From: Streptomyces thermolilacinus SPC6
GTDB taxonomy: Bacteria; Actinomycetota; Actinomycetes; Streptomycetales; Streptomycetaceae
Length of the DNA: 64,000 nucleotides
NCBI RefSeq assembly: GCF_000478605.2
Contig: NZ_ASHX02000001.1
Span: 2,581,895 to 2,645,894 of the forward strand
Direction of reading: 5' to 3'
In this document: positions 30,171-38,618 of the stretch, one piece after another
How positions within the stretch are numbered: the stretch's first letter is position 1
Layout of the letters: every line of letters starts with the position of its first letter
Translations under genes and position numbers: made by a program
The notes under the pieces: generated by a model
Told to the model about the DNA's origin: nothing
What the model saw: only the letters and a program-made list of their open reading frames with translations
Database searches by the model: none

Positions 30171-31067
30171 CTACACCCCGGTGTCCGGCTCCTCCCGGCC
30201 GGGGGCCCGGCGGAACGCCTCGATGAGCCGCCCGTAGCTGTCGCCGCCGTACCCCTCCGCGACGGCCTTCGCCATCAGCTCCCGGTGCAGCTCGGGCAGC
30301 CGCCCGTCGACGCCCCGCGCGCGGCCCGCGTGCAGCAGGTGCTCGATCGCCGCCAGCTGTACGTCGATGGTGGCGTCGTCGCCCGGATAGGCGCCGTCGT
30401 CGATCTGGCCCGCGTACCGCTCCATGAACAGCCCGACCGTGGACAGCCAGCGCACCGCAACCGGCGTGAACGCCCGCGCCGCGACCCCGTCCGCGCCCGC
30501 CAGCGCCGTGGCGTGCAGCCAGCCGCCGAACACCGACCACATGAGCCCCAGCAGCCCCGTGTCGTACAGCGAGGCGAGCCCCGCGTCCTCGCCGAGGGCG
30601 ATCGGGTCGCCCAGCACCGCGAGCGTCTCCCGGTACGCCGCGAAAGCCTCGGGCGAACCGCTGTACAGGAACATGCTGTCCCGGCTGCCGACCCCCGGCG
30701 GCGTCGTCATGATCCCGCCGTCCAGGTACCGCGCCCCGTGCCCGGCCGCCCACGCGGCGGTCTCCCGCGCCTGTTCCGGCGACCCCGACGTCACATTGAC
30801 CAGCGTCCGGCCCGCCAGGCGCCCGGCCACCGGGTCGAGCAGCCCGCGCACCGCCGGGTAGTCCAGGACGCACACCACGACCAGGTCGCTCGCCTCCACC
30901 GCCTCCGCGACCGTCGCGGCCCGGCGCGCGCCCCGCGCGGCCAGGGCGTCCGCCTTGGCGGGGGTGCGGTTCCAGACGGTCGTCGGGTGACCGGCCGCCA
31001 GGAACGCGTCGGCCAGGGCCGATCCCATCTGCCCCAGTCCGAGCACGGTGACGCTTTCACGGCTCAT
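30171..31067 (-). CDS. NAD(P)-dependent oxidoreductase, imine-reductase-like
   Basis: 298 residues. N-terminal Rossmann fold with GLGQMGSALA (10-19) and the NADPH-selecting WNRTP at 32-36; helical C-terminal domain as in 6-phosphogluconate/beta-hydroxyacid dehydrogenases. The segment SLYDTGLLGLMW places an aspartate (D169) where (R)-type imine reductases have their catalytic Asp, and the lysine of hydroxyacid dehydrogenases is absent, so an imine-reductase activity is the best inference; physiological substrate unknown. ATG at 31067; divergent from the GlxA-type regulator, which may control it. Confidence 0.8.
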   Translation of the reverse strand: MSRESVTVLGLGQMGSALADAFLAAGHPTTVWNRTPAKADALAARGARRAATVAEAVEASDLVVVCVLDYPAVRGLLDPVAGRLAGRTLVNVTSGSPEQARETAAWAAGHGARYLDGGIMTTPPGVGSRDSMFLYSGSPEAFAAYRETLAVLGDPIALGEDAGLASLYDTGLLGLMWSVFGGWLHATALAGADGVAARAFTPVAVRWLSTVGLFMERYAGQIDDGAYPGDDATIDVQLAAIEHLLHAGRARGVDGRLPELHRELMAKAVAEGYGGDSYGRLIEAFRRAPGREEPDTGV

Positions 31068-31189
31068 CGCCTTGTTTCTCCCTCTGCGTGCGGATTGCCT
31101 GTGCGTGATCCACCCTCGCAGCGGGCGCCGGGCGCGGACAGGGGCGGGACTGCCCGCGAGCGCACGATTCCTGCCGTACGCTCCGGGGC

Positions 31190-32272
31190 ATGAGCGCCGG
31201 AACCGTCGCCGTGGCCGTCCTCCAGGACGCCGGGATCTCGCCGTGGGAGATGTACGAGCTGTCCATCGCGCTCACCGTGTTCGGCATCCCGCACCGTGAC
31301 CTCGCCGACCCCTGGTACCGGCTCCGCCTCTGCACGGACGGGCCCCGGGGCGGGTCCGGGCAGGAGCCCGGGGAGCCGTACGGGCCGGGCTTCTCCCTCC
31401 GTACCCGCCACGGCCTGGACGCGCTCGTCGGCGCGGACACGGTCATCGTGCCGTCCGTGCCGGAGGCGTGCGTCGAGGAGGGCCGGGAGGTGCCCGCCGC
31501 GCTGGTCGAGGCGCTGCGGGAGGCTGCCGCCTCGGGGGCCCGCGTGGTGTCGCTGTGCACGGGGGCGTTCGCCCTGGCGGCGGCCGGGCTGCTGGACGGG
31601 CGCCGCGCCACGGCCCACTGGCAGCACACCGCCGAACTGGCCGCCCGGCACCCTTCGGTGACCGTGGACGACTCGGTGCTCTACACGGACGACGGCTCCG
31701 TGCTGACCAGCGCGGGCGCCACGGCCGCCCTGGACCTGTGCCTGCACCTGGTGCGCCGCGATCTGGGGGCGCACGTCGCCAACCAGCTGGCGCGCCGCCT
31801 CGTCGTCCACGCGCACCGCGCGGGCGGTCAGGCGCAGTTCATCGAGGCGCCGCTCCCGCCCCCCGGCGACGAGGGCCTGGGGCCGGTCCTCCAGTGGGCG
31901 GTCGAGCACCTGGCGGAGCCGCTCACCGTGAACGACCTGGCCCGCCGCGCGCGGATGAGCCCGCGCACCTTCCACCGCCGCCTCCTGGAGGCCACCGGCA
32001 CGACGCCGATGCGGTGGCTGCTCCAGCAGCGCGTCGCCCGCGCGCAGAGCCTGCTGGAGTGCACGGACCTGCCGGTGGAGCAGATCGGCGAACGCAGCGG
32101 CCTCGGCACGGCCGCGAACCTGCGCCGCCACTTCACCCGCGCGGTCGGCGTCTCCCCCACCGCGTACCGCCGCTCGTTCCCGACGACAGCGACGGCGCCC
32201 CGTGCGGGCACCGCCCGGCGGGCCGGGGCCGCCGGGGAGCAGGAAACAAGCACCGGCTGGATGACGCGATGA
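31190..32272 (+). CDS. GlxA-type AraC regulator with DJ-1/PfpI domain
   Basis: 360 residues: N-terminal DJ-1/PfpI-like sensor (~5-185) with C123 at the nucleophile elbow (VVSLCTGAFALAAAG) and a C-terminal AraC HTH (~235-335; LTVNDLARRARMSPRTFHRRL and EQIGERSGLGTAANLRRHF). Members regulate catabolic or stress genes; ligand unknown. ATG at 31190. It overlaps the ankyrin gene by 4 nt (ATGA) and is divergent from the imine-reductase-like gene with a 122-bp spacer. Confidence 0.85.
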   Translation: MSAGTVAVAVLQDAGISPWEMYELSIALTVFGIPHRDLADPWYRLRLCTDGPRGGSGQEPGEPYGPGFSLRTRHGLDALVGADTVIVPSVPEACVEEGREVPAALVEALREAAASGARVVSLCTGAFALAAAGLLDGRRATAHWQHTAELAARHPSVTVDDSVLYTDDGSVLTSAGATAALDLCLHLVRRDLGAHVANQLARRLVVHAHRAGGQAQFIEAPLPPPGDEGLGPVLQWAVEHLAEPLTVNDLARRARMSPRTFHRRLLEATGTTPMRWLLQQRVARAQSLLECTDLPVEQIGERSGLGTAANLRRHFTRAVGVSPTAYRRSFPTTATAPRAGTARRAGAAGEQETSTGWMTR

Positions 32273-32667
32273 GCGAGGACTGGACGGTCGGCTACTGGAC
32301 GCCGGCCCACGCTGCCGTCGAACAGGAGGACACCGGGACCCTGGCCCGGTTGCTGGCGGAGGGCGTCGATCCCGACGAGGTGTGCGGCGGTCTGACGCTG
32401 CTCACGCACGCGATCGACGCCGAGGGCGACGGGACCCTGCAGAGTCGTACGCCGCTGACCGTGCACACCACCGCCGTGCTGCTGGCCTTCGGCGCCGATC
32501 CGGAGCTGCCGGACCCGGACGGCCGCACGCCGATGGCCGTGGCCTGCCACTACGGCCACGGCCCGGCGATCGGGCTGCTGCGCGCGCACATCGAGCGGCG
32601 CGCGACGGAGGGCCGGGGCGCCCGGCGGGCCTTCAGGCCTTCGGGGCGACCTTCGACAGGCCGTTGA
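32269..32667 (+). CDS. small ankyrin-repeat protein
   Basis: 132 residues with about three ankyrin units (TPAHAAVEQEDTGTLARLLAEGVDPDEV; LTLLTHAID...; RTPMAVACHYGHGPAIGLLRAH). Cytoplasmic protein-binding module, translationally coupled to the upstream regulator, so it may act with it. The last ~12 codons overlap the end of the convergent flavoprotein gene (32633-32667). Confidence 0.8.
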   Translation: MSEDWTVGYWTPAHAAVEQEDTGTLARLLAEGVDPDEVCGGLTLLTHAIDAEGDGTLQSRTPLTVHTTAVLLAFGADPELPDPDGRTPMAVACHYGHGPAIGLLRAHIERRATEGRGARRAFRPSGRPSTGR

Positions 32668-33919
32668 TGATGCGGTCCATCGCGTCGCCGCCCGTCGGGT
32701 CCGTCAGGTTGGCGAGCATCTTCAGCGTGAAGCGCATCAGCATCGGGTGCGTCAGGCCGCGCTGGGTGGCGATCCGCATGACCTTCGGGTTGCCGATGAG
32801 CTTCACGAAGGCGCGGCCCAGTGTGTAGTAGCCGCCGTACGTGTCCTTGAGGACCTGCGGGTAGGCGTGCAGGGCGCGCTCGCGCTGGGCGTCCGTCGTA
32901 CGGGCGTGCGCCTGGACGATCACGTCGGCGGCGAGCTGCCCGGACTCCATGGCGTACGCGATGCCCTCGCCGTTGAACGGGTTGACCAGGCCGCCCGCGT
33001 CGCCGACGAGCAGCAGGCCGCGCGTGTAGTGCGGCTGCCGGTTGAACGCCATCGGCAGGGCCGCGCCGCGGATCGGCATCGTCATGTTGTCGGGCGTGAA
33101 GCCCCAGTCCTCCGGCATGGACGCGCACCACGCCTTGAGGACCTCCCGCCAGTCCAGCTCGCGGAAGGCGGAGGAGGAGTTGAGGATGCCGAGGCCCACG
33201 TTGGACGTGCCGTCGCCCATGCCGAAGATCCAGCCGTAGCCGGGCAGCAGCCGGTCCGGGCCCGGGCCGCGCCGGTCCCACAGCTCCAGCCAGGACTCCA
33301 GGTAGTCGTCGTCGTGGCGGGGCGTCGTGAAGTACGTGCGCACGGCGACGCCCATCGGCCGGTCGTCGCGCCGGTGCAGCCCCATCGCAAGGGACAGGCG
33401 GCTGGAGTTGCCGTCGGCGGCGACGACGAGCGGGGCGTGGAACGTGACCGGCCGCTTCTCCTCGCCCAGCTTGGCGTGGACGCCCGTGATCCGGCCCGTG
33501 CGCGGGTCGGTGACGGGCTCGCCGACGTTGCACCGCTCGTACAGCCGCGCCCCGGCCTTCTGAGCCTGCCGGGCGAGCTGCTCGTCGAAGTCGTCGCGCT
33601 TGCGGACCAGTCCGTAGTCCGGGTACGAGGCCAGCTCGGGCCAGTCGAGCTGGAGGCGCACGCCGCCCCCGATGATGCGCAGGCCCTTGTTGCGCAGCCA
33701 GCCCGCCTCCTCGGAGATGTCGATGCCCATGGCGACGAGCTGCTTGGTGGCGCGCGGGGTGAGCCCGTCACCGCACACCTTCTCGCGCGGGAACGCGGTC
33801 TTCTCCAGCAGCAGCACGTCGAGCCCCGCCTTGGCGAGGTAGTACGCGGTGGTGGAGCCCGCCGGGCCCGCCCCGACGACGATCACATCTGCGGTGTGTT
33901 CGGAGGGGGTCTCGGTCAC
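32633..33919 (-). CDS. geranylgeranyl reductase family FAD-dependent oxidoreductase (possible menaquinone reductase, MenJ-like)
   Basis: 428 residues. N-terminal FAD dinucleotide fold DVIVVGAGPAGSTTAYYLAKAG, the family motif REKVCGDGLTPRA, and LLVGDAGGLVNPFNGEGIAYAMESG binding the flavin. Family members saturate double bonds in isoprenoid chains; in actinobacteria a homologue (MenJ) reduces one isoprene unit of menaquinone. Location between nuo and mqn/menG genes makes that role attractive, but archaeal-type lipid or chlorophyll-side-chain reductases share the family. GTG at 33919 has GGGAG upstream and is preferred over an ATG at 33967. Confidence 0.8.
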   Translation of the reverse strand: MTETPSEHTADVIVVGAGPAGSTTAYYLAKAGLDVLLLEKTAFPREKVCGDGLTPRATKQLVAMGIDISEEAGWLRNKGLRIIGGGVRLQLDWPELASYPDYGLVRKRDDFDEQLARQAQKAGARLYERCNVGEPVTDPRTGRITGVHAKLGEEKRPVTFHAPLVVAADGNSSRLSLAMGLHRRDDRPMGVAVRTYFTTPRHDDDYLESWLELWDRRGPGPDRLLPGYGWIFGMGDGTSNVGLGILNSSSAFRELDWREVLKAWCASMPEDWGFTPDNMTMPIRGAALPMAFNRQPHYTRGLLLVGDAGGLVNPFNGEGIAYAMESGQLAADVIVQAHARTTDAQRERALHAYPQVLKDTYGGYYTLGRAFVKLIGNPKVMRIATQRGLTHPMLMRFTLKMLANLTDPTGGDAMDRIINGLSKVAPKA

Positions 33920-34015
33920 GGCGACTTCTCCCGGGGCTCGAAATGGCGTGCCGAAAGCACGGGACATGGGCAGTCTATGGTCACCCGCCGTTCCCCCAAC
34001 CGAAGGGCACCCTCG

Positions 34016-34564
34016 ATGACCGACCTGCTCCACGCCGACGCCGCACGGCCCGCCGGCGGGCCGGCCTTCCGCCTGCGCGTGCCGACGGAGGAGGACGCGT
34101 ACGCGTGGCACCGCGTGTTCGACGACCCCGAGGTGATGGAGTTCCACGGCGGCCGGCCCGCCGAGCTCTCCGTGTACCAGGAGTTCACGGCCCGGCAGCG
34201 GCGCCATGACGCCGAGCTCGGCTTCTGCCTGTGGACGCTGCTGGACGAGGCGGGCGAGGTCGTCGGCTTCACGGGCGCCCAGCCGTGGCCGCACCCGTGG
34301 GGCCCGGTCGGGGAGGTGGAGATCGGCTGGCGCCTGGCCCGCCCGGCGTGGGGCAGGGGCTACGCGACCGCCGCCGCCCGCGAGACGCTGGAGCGGGTGC
34401 GGGCGGCGGGGGTGGAGCGCGTCGTCGCCATGGTGAACGCGCGCAACGAGCGCTCCGTCGCCGTGACCCGCCGCCTCGGCATGACCCTCCAGGACACGGC
34501 CCCCCTCCCGGGCCGCGAACACGACCTGGCCCACCGCTTCGCGCTGGACCTCCGGACCGTCTAG
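34016..34564 (+). CDS. GNAT family N-acetyltransferase (RimJ/RimL-like)
   Basis: 182 residues. RimJ-type GNAT: LRVPTEEDAYAWHRVFDDPEVMEF at the start, the acetyl-CoA pyrophosphate loop in WRLARPAWGRGYATAAARETL and NARNERSVAVTRRLGM near the C-terminus. Acceptor unknown. ATG at 34016 has AAGGG 8 nt upstream; an ATG at 33978 is in frame but lacks one. Overlaps the end of the convergent membrane-protein gene by 4 nt. Confidence 0.85.
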   Translation: MTDLLHADAARPAGGPAFRLRVPTEEDAYAWHRVFDDPEVMEFHGGRPAELSVYQEFTARQRRHDAELGFCLWTLLDEAGEVVGFTGAQPWPHPWGPVGEVEIGWRLARPAWGRGYATAAARETLERVRAAGVERVVAMVNARNERSVAVTRRLGMTLQDTAPLPGREHDLAHRFALDLRTV

Positions 34565-37137
34565 TCGGCGTCGTTGAGGGTCCACGTGGCGAGCGCGGTG
34601 TCGAACGCCTCGCGGGCCTCGGACCAGTCGCGCTCGCGGGCCGTGAAGTAGACGGCGTACTCGGTGCCGTCGTCGGCGATGTACGACTGGTCGACGGCGT
34701 GGATCGTCTCGCCCGCCTCGTCCGTGTACGTGTACTCCCAGATCGCGCCGGGCCGTCCCTGGAACGTGTTCGCCTCCAGCCGCACCCGCCGGTAGTCGGC
34801 CCGCTTCGCGCGGGAGTTGCCCTCCAGGTTGGTGAGGTTCTCCAGGGACGTGTACGGGGCGTCGCGGACGACACCGACGAGGAAGTGGCTCGTGCCGGTC
34901 GGCCCGGCGTACGTGATCTGGCCCCGCTTCTCCGAGATCCGCTCCCACCCGGCGGGCACGGCGAAGGCGAACCCGGCGGTGTCCACGGCCAGTTCGTACC
35001 CGTCGGGCACGGTGGGCGGGGCGGTGGGCCCCTGTGCGGGCGCGGGCGTCGCGTCCGGGGCCGGGGTCGTCTCCGGGGCGGAGGTCGGTTCGGGGGCCGG
35101 GGCCGATTCGGGGGCCGGGGCCGTACGGGCCGTGGGGCCGCCGGTGACGGGGTCGGCGACCGGTTCGGCGTCGGGGCGCGGGTGGATGGCCAGGCCGGGC
35201 CGCGACTCTTCCTTGAGCATCAGGATGCCCGTGGTCACCCCGCCGCCCACGGTGAACGCCACGACGAGCGCCCCGCCCCAGAGCAGCACCCCGCGCCCGC
35301 GCCGGGGCGCTCGGGCGGGGGCGGGAGCCGGGGTGGGTTCGGCCGTGGCCGCCGCGCCGGGGGCGGGTCCCGCCGGTGAGCCGCCCGGTGGCGGGGCGTC
35401 GGGCCGCTGGGGGCTGCCGGGAGCGGGGCCCGTTGGCGCGGAGCCGGTCGGCGGGGAGCCGGGGGTGTGCGTGGGGCCGGGGGCGGCGGGGCCGGTCGGC
35501 GCGGGGAACGGGGGCGTCGTCGGGTGGCCCTGCTGCGGCGGGACCTGCGGGGGCGTCGTCCCGCCCCAGCCCGGCCCGCCGGGACCACCCGGCCCGCCCG
35601 TACCGCCCTTCCTCCGCAGCAGGTACGGCGCCACGAGGACCCCGCCCGCCACCCACAGCAGGCCGAACAGCAGCGCGTCCGGGACGCTCGGGGCGATCTC
35701 GAAGTGCCCGGCACCGCCGAACGCGCCCGCCTCGCCCGCCAGGCGCATGCCGACCCCGCTCGCCCCGGTGACCAGCAGGTACAGCGCGAGGAACAGTCCG
35801 CCCGCCAGCGCCTGCCCGCCACGCCCGGCCACCCGGCGCGCGGCCCACAGCCCGGCCGTCAGCGCACAGACGGCACCCAGGGCCAGCAGCCCGGCCACCG
35901 CACCGCCGCCCCACTCGTCGCCGACCTCGCCGAGGCCGACCGTGCCGTGCTCCGCGCCCGAGCCGAGCAGCCCGAACCGGCCCCGCAGGTCGTACTCCAG
36001 CGGCGCGCCCCAGGAGATGCCCAGGACGGCGGCACCGAGGTTCGGCAGGATCGTCAGGGCCAGCAGCAGCCCGGTGCCGTCCACGCCGTCGAGACCGGCG
36101 TACAGGAGGAAGCCGACCACCGCGCACAGCGCCAGGGCGGTGCCCAGCGCGCGGGTCGCCGCCCCCAGGGCGCGTACCGCCGTGAACGCGCCGGGCCGTG
36201 CGGCCAGCCACCGGGCCAGGTCGTCGCGCTGGAGGACCCCGGCGGTGACCGCGAGGGCCAGGACGAGGGCGACCAGCGCGGCCGTCACCGGCGAGGCCGA
36301 CACGGCGACCCCGGCGATCTCCGGCTGGGCGAACAGCCCGAGCAGCAGCACCGCGCCCGCGGCGGGCAGGGCGACCCGCACGGCCGCGTCCACCCCGGCG
36401 CCCCGCGCGCGAAGTCCCCGGGCGGCGAGATACAGGGCACCGGTCCACAGGAACGTCACCGTCAGCGGGACCAGCGACAGTTCGGCGCCGCCCTGGGCGA
36501 GCGCGGCGTCGGAGCCGTACCCGTAGCCGCCGGAGTGGAAGCCGGAGCCGTCACCGTCGTCGTACGGGAACCCCGGGGTCACCGCCCGCAGTTCGAACCC
36601 GCCGCCGAACGCCTGGAGCAGCAGCGCCAGCGCGATCCGCAGCCGGCCGCTCCAGCCGACGACGACGTCGTCACCGGGGTCCTGGCCGTACGAGGGGATC
36701 GCGAGGGCCACCGCGAGGGCGAGGAGCAGCCCGGTCGGCCAGGCGGCGGCGCGCAGGGCGGGCGCCCAGGCACCCCGGAACGCCCGGCGCAGGAACTCGG
36801 CGGCGGGCGAGGGCGCCACGGGGCCGGGCGGGTACATGGGCGGCGGGGCGACCGCGCCACCGGCCGGGTACGGGGGTGCCTGGCCCGGGCCATACGGGGG
36901 TGCCTGGCCGGGCACGTACGCGGGCGGGGCGGGGGAACCGGCGGGCGGAGGCCCGGGGGGAGCGGCGGGCGGCGGGGCGGCGGGCGGCACTCCGGGGGCG
37001 GGAGGCGCGGCGGGCGGCGGGGCGGCGCCCTCACCGCCCGGACCGGGGGCCGAGGCGGCCCGCTCCCGGCCGCAGTTCATACAGAAGCGGGCCTCCTCCG
37101 GGGAGGAGGTCCCGCAGTGAGGACAGGGCGACGCCAT
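34561..37137 (-). CDS. zinc-ribbon multi-spanning membrane protein with C-terminal extracytoplasmic domain
   Basis: 858 residues. Zinc ribbon at the N-terminus (CPHCG at 5-9 and CMNCG at 19-23), a Pro/Gly/Ala-rich linker with PPYGPGQA repeats (~30-110), a membrane region of about a dozen hydrophobic segments (~125-520), a second Pro-rich linker (~530-620), one more helix (GVLLWGGALVVAFTVGGGV) and an extracytoplasmic C-terminal domain (~715-858: GFAFAVPAGWERISEKRGQITYAG..., GAIWEYTYTDEAGETIHAVDQSYI) of the PsbP/LpqN-like type seen in many Streptomyces surface proteins. Function unknown; domain order suggests a sensor or cell-envelope scaffold. ATG at 37137. Probably single-gene. Confidence 0.75.
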   Translation of the reverse strand: MASPCPHCGTSSPEEARFCMNCGRERAASAPGPGGEGAAPPPAAPPAPGVPPAAPPPAAPPGPPPAGSPAPPAYVPGQAPPYGPGQAPPYPAGGAVAPPPMYPPGPVAPSPAAEFLRRAFRGAWAPALRAAAWPTGLLLALAVALAIPSYGQDPGDDVVVGWSGRLRIALALLLQAFGGGFELRAVTPGFPYDDGDGSGFHSGGYGYGSDAALAQGGAELSLVPLTVTFLWTGALYLAARGLRARGAGVDAAVRVALPAAGAVLLLGLFAQPEIAGVAVSASPVTAALVALVLALAVTAGVLQRDDLARWLAARPGAFTAVRALGAATRALGTALALCAVVGFLLYAGLDGVDGTGLLLALTILPNLGAAVLGISWGAPLEYDLRGRFGLLGSGAEHGTVGLGEVGDEWGGGAVAGLLALGAVCALTAGLWAARRVAGRGGQALAGGLFLALYLLVTGASGVGMRLAGEAGAFGGAGHFEIAPSVPDALLFGLLWVAGGVLVAPYLLRRKGGTGGPGGPGGPGWGGTTPPQVPPQQGHPTTPPFPAPTGPAAPGPTHTPGSPPTGSAPTGPAPGSPQRPDAPPPGGSPAGPAPGAAATAEPTPAPAPARAPRRGRGVLLWGGALVVAFTVGGGVTTGILMLKEESRPGLAIHPRPDAEPVADPVTGGPTARTAPAPESAPAPEPTSAPETTPAPDATPAPAQGPTAPPTVPDGYELAVDTAGFAFAVPAGWERISEKRGQITYAGPTGTSHFLVGVVRDAPYTSLENLTNLEGNSRAKRADYRRVRLEANTFQGRPGAIWEYTYTDEAGETIHAVDQSYIADDGTEYAVYFTARERDWSEAREAFDTALATWTLNDAD

Positions 37138-37208
37138 GGGCTGCTCCGGATGCCGGGAGACGGGTCGAGCCCCCTATCCTCCAGCCTGGCGACGCCCCGT
37201 CAAATCCC

Positions 37209-37919
37209 TTACGCGTCCAGCGACTTGAAGCCCCTGTGCAGCGCCACGATCCCGCCCGACAGGTTGCGCCACGCGACCTTCGACCAGCCGGCCTTCTGGA
37301 GCATGGCCGCCAGCTCCCGCTGCTCGGGCCAGCTCTGGATGGACTCGGCGAGGTACACGTACGCGTCCGGGTTGGACGACACGGCGCGCGCGACCGGCGG
37401 CAGCGCCCGCATCAGGTACTCCTCGTACACCTTGCGGAACGGCGCCCAGGTCGCGTGCGAGAACTCGCAGATCACGACGCGCCCGCCCGGCTTGGTCACC
37501 CGGTACAGCTCGCGCAGCGCCTCGTCCGTGTCCTGGACGTTGCGCAGCCCGAAGGAGATGGTCACCGCGTCGAACACGCCGTCGCGGAACGGCAGGCGCA
37601 TCGCGTCACCGGCCGTCAGCGGCAGCCAGGGGTGGCGCTTCTTGCCCTCGCGGAGCATGCCGAGGGAGAAGTCGCACGGCACGACGTACGCGCCCTCCTC
37701 CACGAACGGCAGCGAGGACGTGCCGGTGCCCGCCGCGAGGTCGAGGACCCGCTGGCCGGGGCGGGCGTCGACGGCCCGCGCCACCTCCCGTCGCCAGCGC
37801 CGGTCCTGGAAGAGGGAGAGCACGTCGTTGGTGAGGTCGTAGTTCGCCGCGACGTGGTCGAACATCGTGGCGACTTCGTGCGGCTGCTTGTCCAGCGTTG
37901 CTCGGGTCACGCGATCCAT
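37209..37919 (-). CDS. menG: demethylmenaquinone methyltransferase
   Basis: 236 residues; UbiE/MenG family. Uses S-adenosylmethionine to C-methylate demethylmenaquinone, the final step of menaquinone synthesis. Motif [31 protein letters not shown] and [12 protein letters not shown] are diagnostic; the N-terminal [20 protein letters not shown] is the family start. ATG at 37919 (a GTG three codons later is possible). Lies next to mqnC but in a separate transcript direction group on the same strand. Confidence 0.93.
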   Translation of the reverse strand: MDRVTRATLDKQPHEVATMFDHVAANYDLTNDVLSLFQDRRWRREVARAVDARPGQRVLDLAAGTGTSSLPFVEEGAYVVPCDFSLGMLREGKKRHPWLPLTAGDAMRLPFRDGVFDAVTISFGLRNVQDTDEALRELYRVTKPGGRVVICEFSHATWAPFRKVYEEYLMRALPPVARAVSSNPDAYVYLAESIQSWPEQRELAAMLQKAGWSKVAWRNLSGGIVALHRGFKSLDA

Positions 37920-38005
37920 TCAAGCAGGCGGCCCGCTCCCGCCCGCGCCCGGTCGGCCGCGCGTCGGAGACCCGCCCGCCCCCGCGCGCCCGGCGCGCGC
38001 ACCGG

Positions 38006-38611
38006 TCACGCCGCCCGGTACACCAGCCGTCCGTCCAGGACCGTGGCCACGCACGCGGCGGCGCCCCGGGCGGGCAGCTCCGCGAGGCCGGGCACGTCGA
38101 AGACGGCGAACCGGGCCGGTCCGCCCGCCCGCAGCGGCCCGGCCCACACGACGGGCCCTCCGGAGGCGAACGGGTCCAGCGACGGCACCCCCTCCGGCCG
38201 CTCCGCGCGCGGGACGACGCCGAGACCGGCGCGCCGCACCGCGTCCCGTACGGCAGGGGTGCGCGGCTCGCCCGCGACGGCGACCGTGCCGTGCGCCAGG
38301 AGCCGCTGCGTGCCGCGCCGGGCGCTGCCGCCCCTGCGCGCCTCGGTCAGGGCGAGCGCCGCCAGGGCGGGCCCCGTGATCGGCTCGGTGCCCAGCTCGT
38401 CCGCCTCGCGCGGGTCGGGGTGGTACGCCGCCTCCAGCAGCTCGGGGCCGTACGCGTTGACCAGGCCCGGCGTCAGGACGCCGGGCCAGCGCCGGACGCG
38501 GGCCCCCGGGTGGACGGCGGCCAGCTCCTCGTACGGGCCGACGGCGGCGATCCGCGCGCCGTCCACGGCGACGGCGCCGCCCCGCTCCCCCGCCGTGTGG
38601 ATCGTCAGCAC
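38006..38611 (-). CDS. truncated amidohydrolase-like (imidazolonepropionase-like) protein
   Basis: 201 residues. The N-terminal beta-sandwich and LTPGLVNAYGPELLEAAYH resemble the start of metal-dependent amidohydrolases, and VATVLDGRLVYRAA resembles their C-terminal strand, but the HxH metal motif is replaced (NAYGPE) and the barrel is roughly half length, so it should not be a standard hydrolase. It starts with GTG at 38611, 7 nt after mqnC, hence one operon. Active aminofutalosine deaminases are amidohydrolase-fold proteins, so a role near the futalosine pathway is tempting but unproven. Confidence 0.65.
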   Translation of the reverse strand: MLTIHTAGERGGAVAVDGARIAAVGPYEELAAVHPGARVRRWPGVLTPGLVNAYGPELLEAAYHPDPREADELGTEPITGPALAALALTEARRGGSARRGTQRLLAHGTVAVAGEPRTPAVRDAVRRAGLGVVPRAERPEGVPSLDPFASGGPVVWAGPLRAGGPARFAVFDVPGLAELPARGAAACVATVLDGRLVYRAA

Positions 38612-38618
38612 GCGCGCG

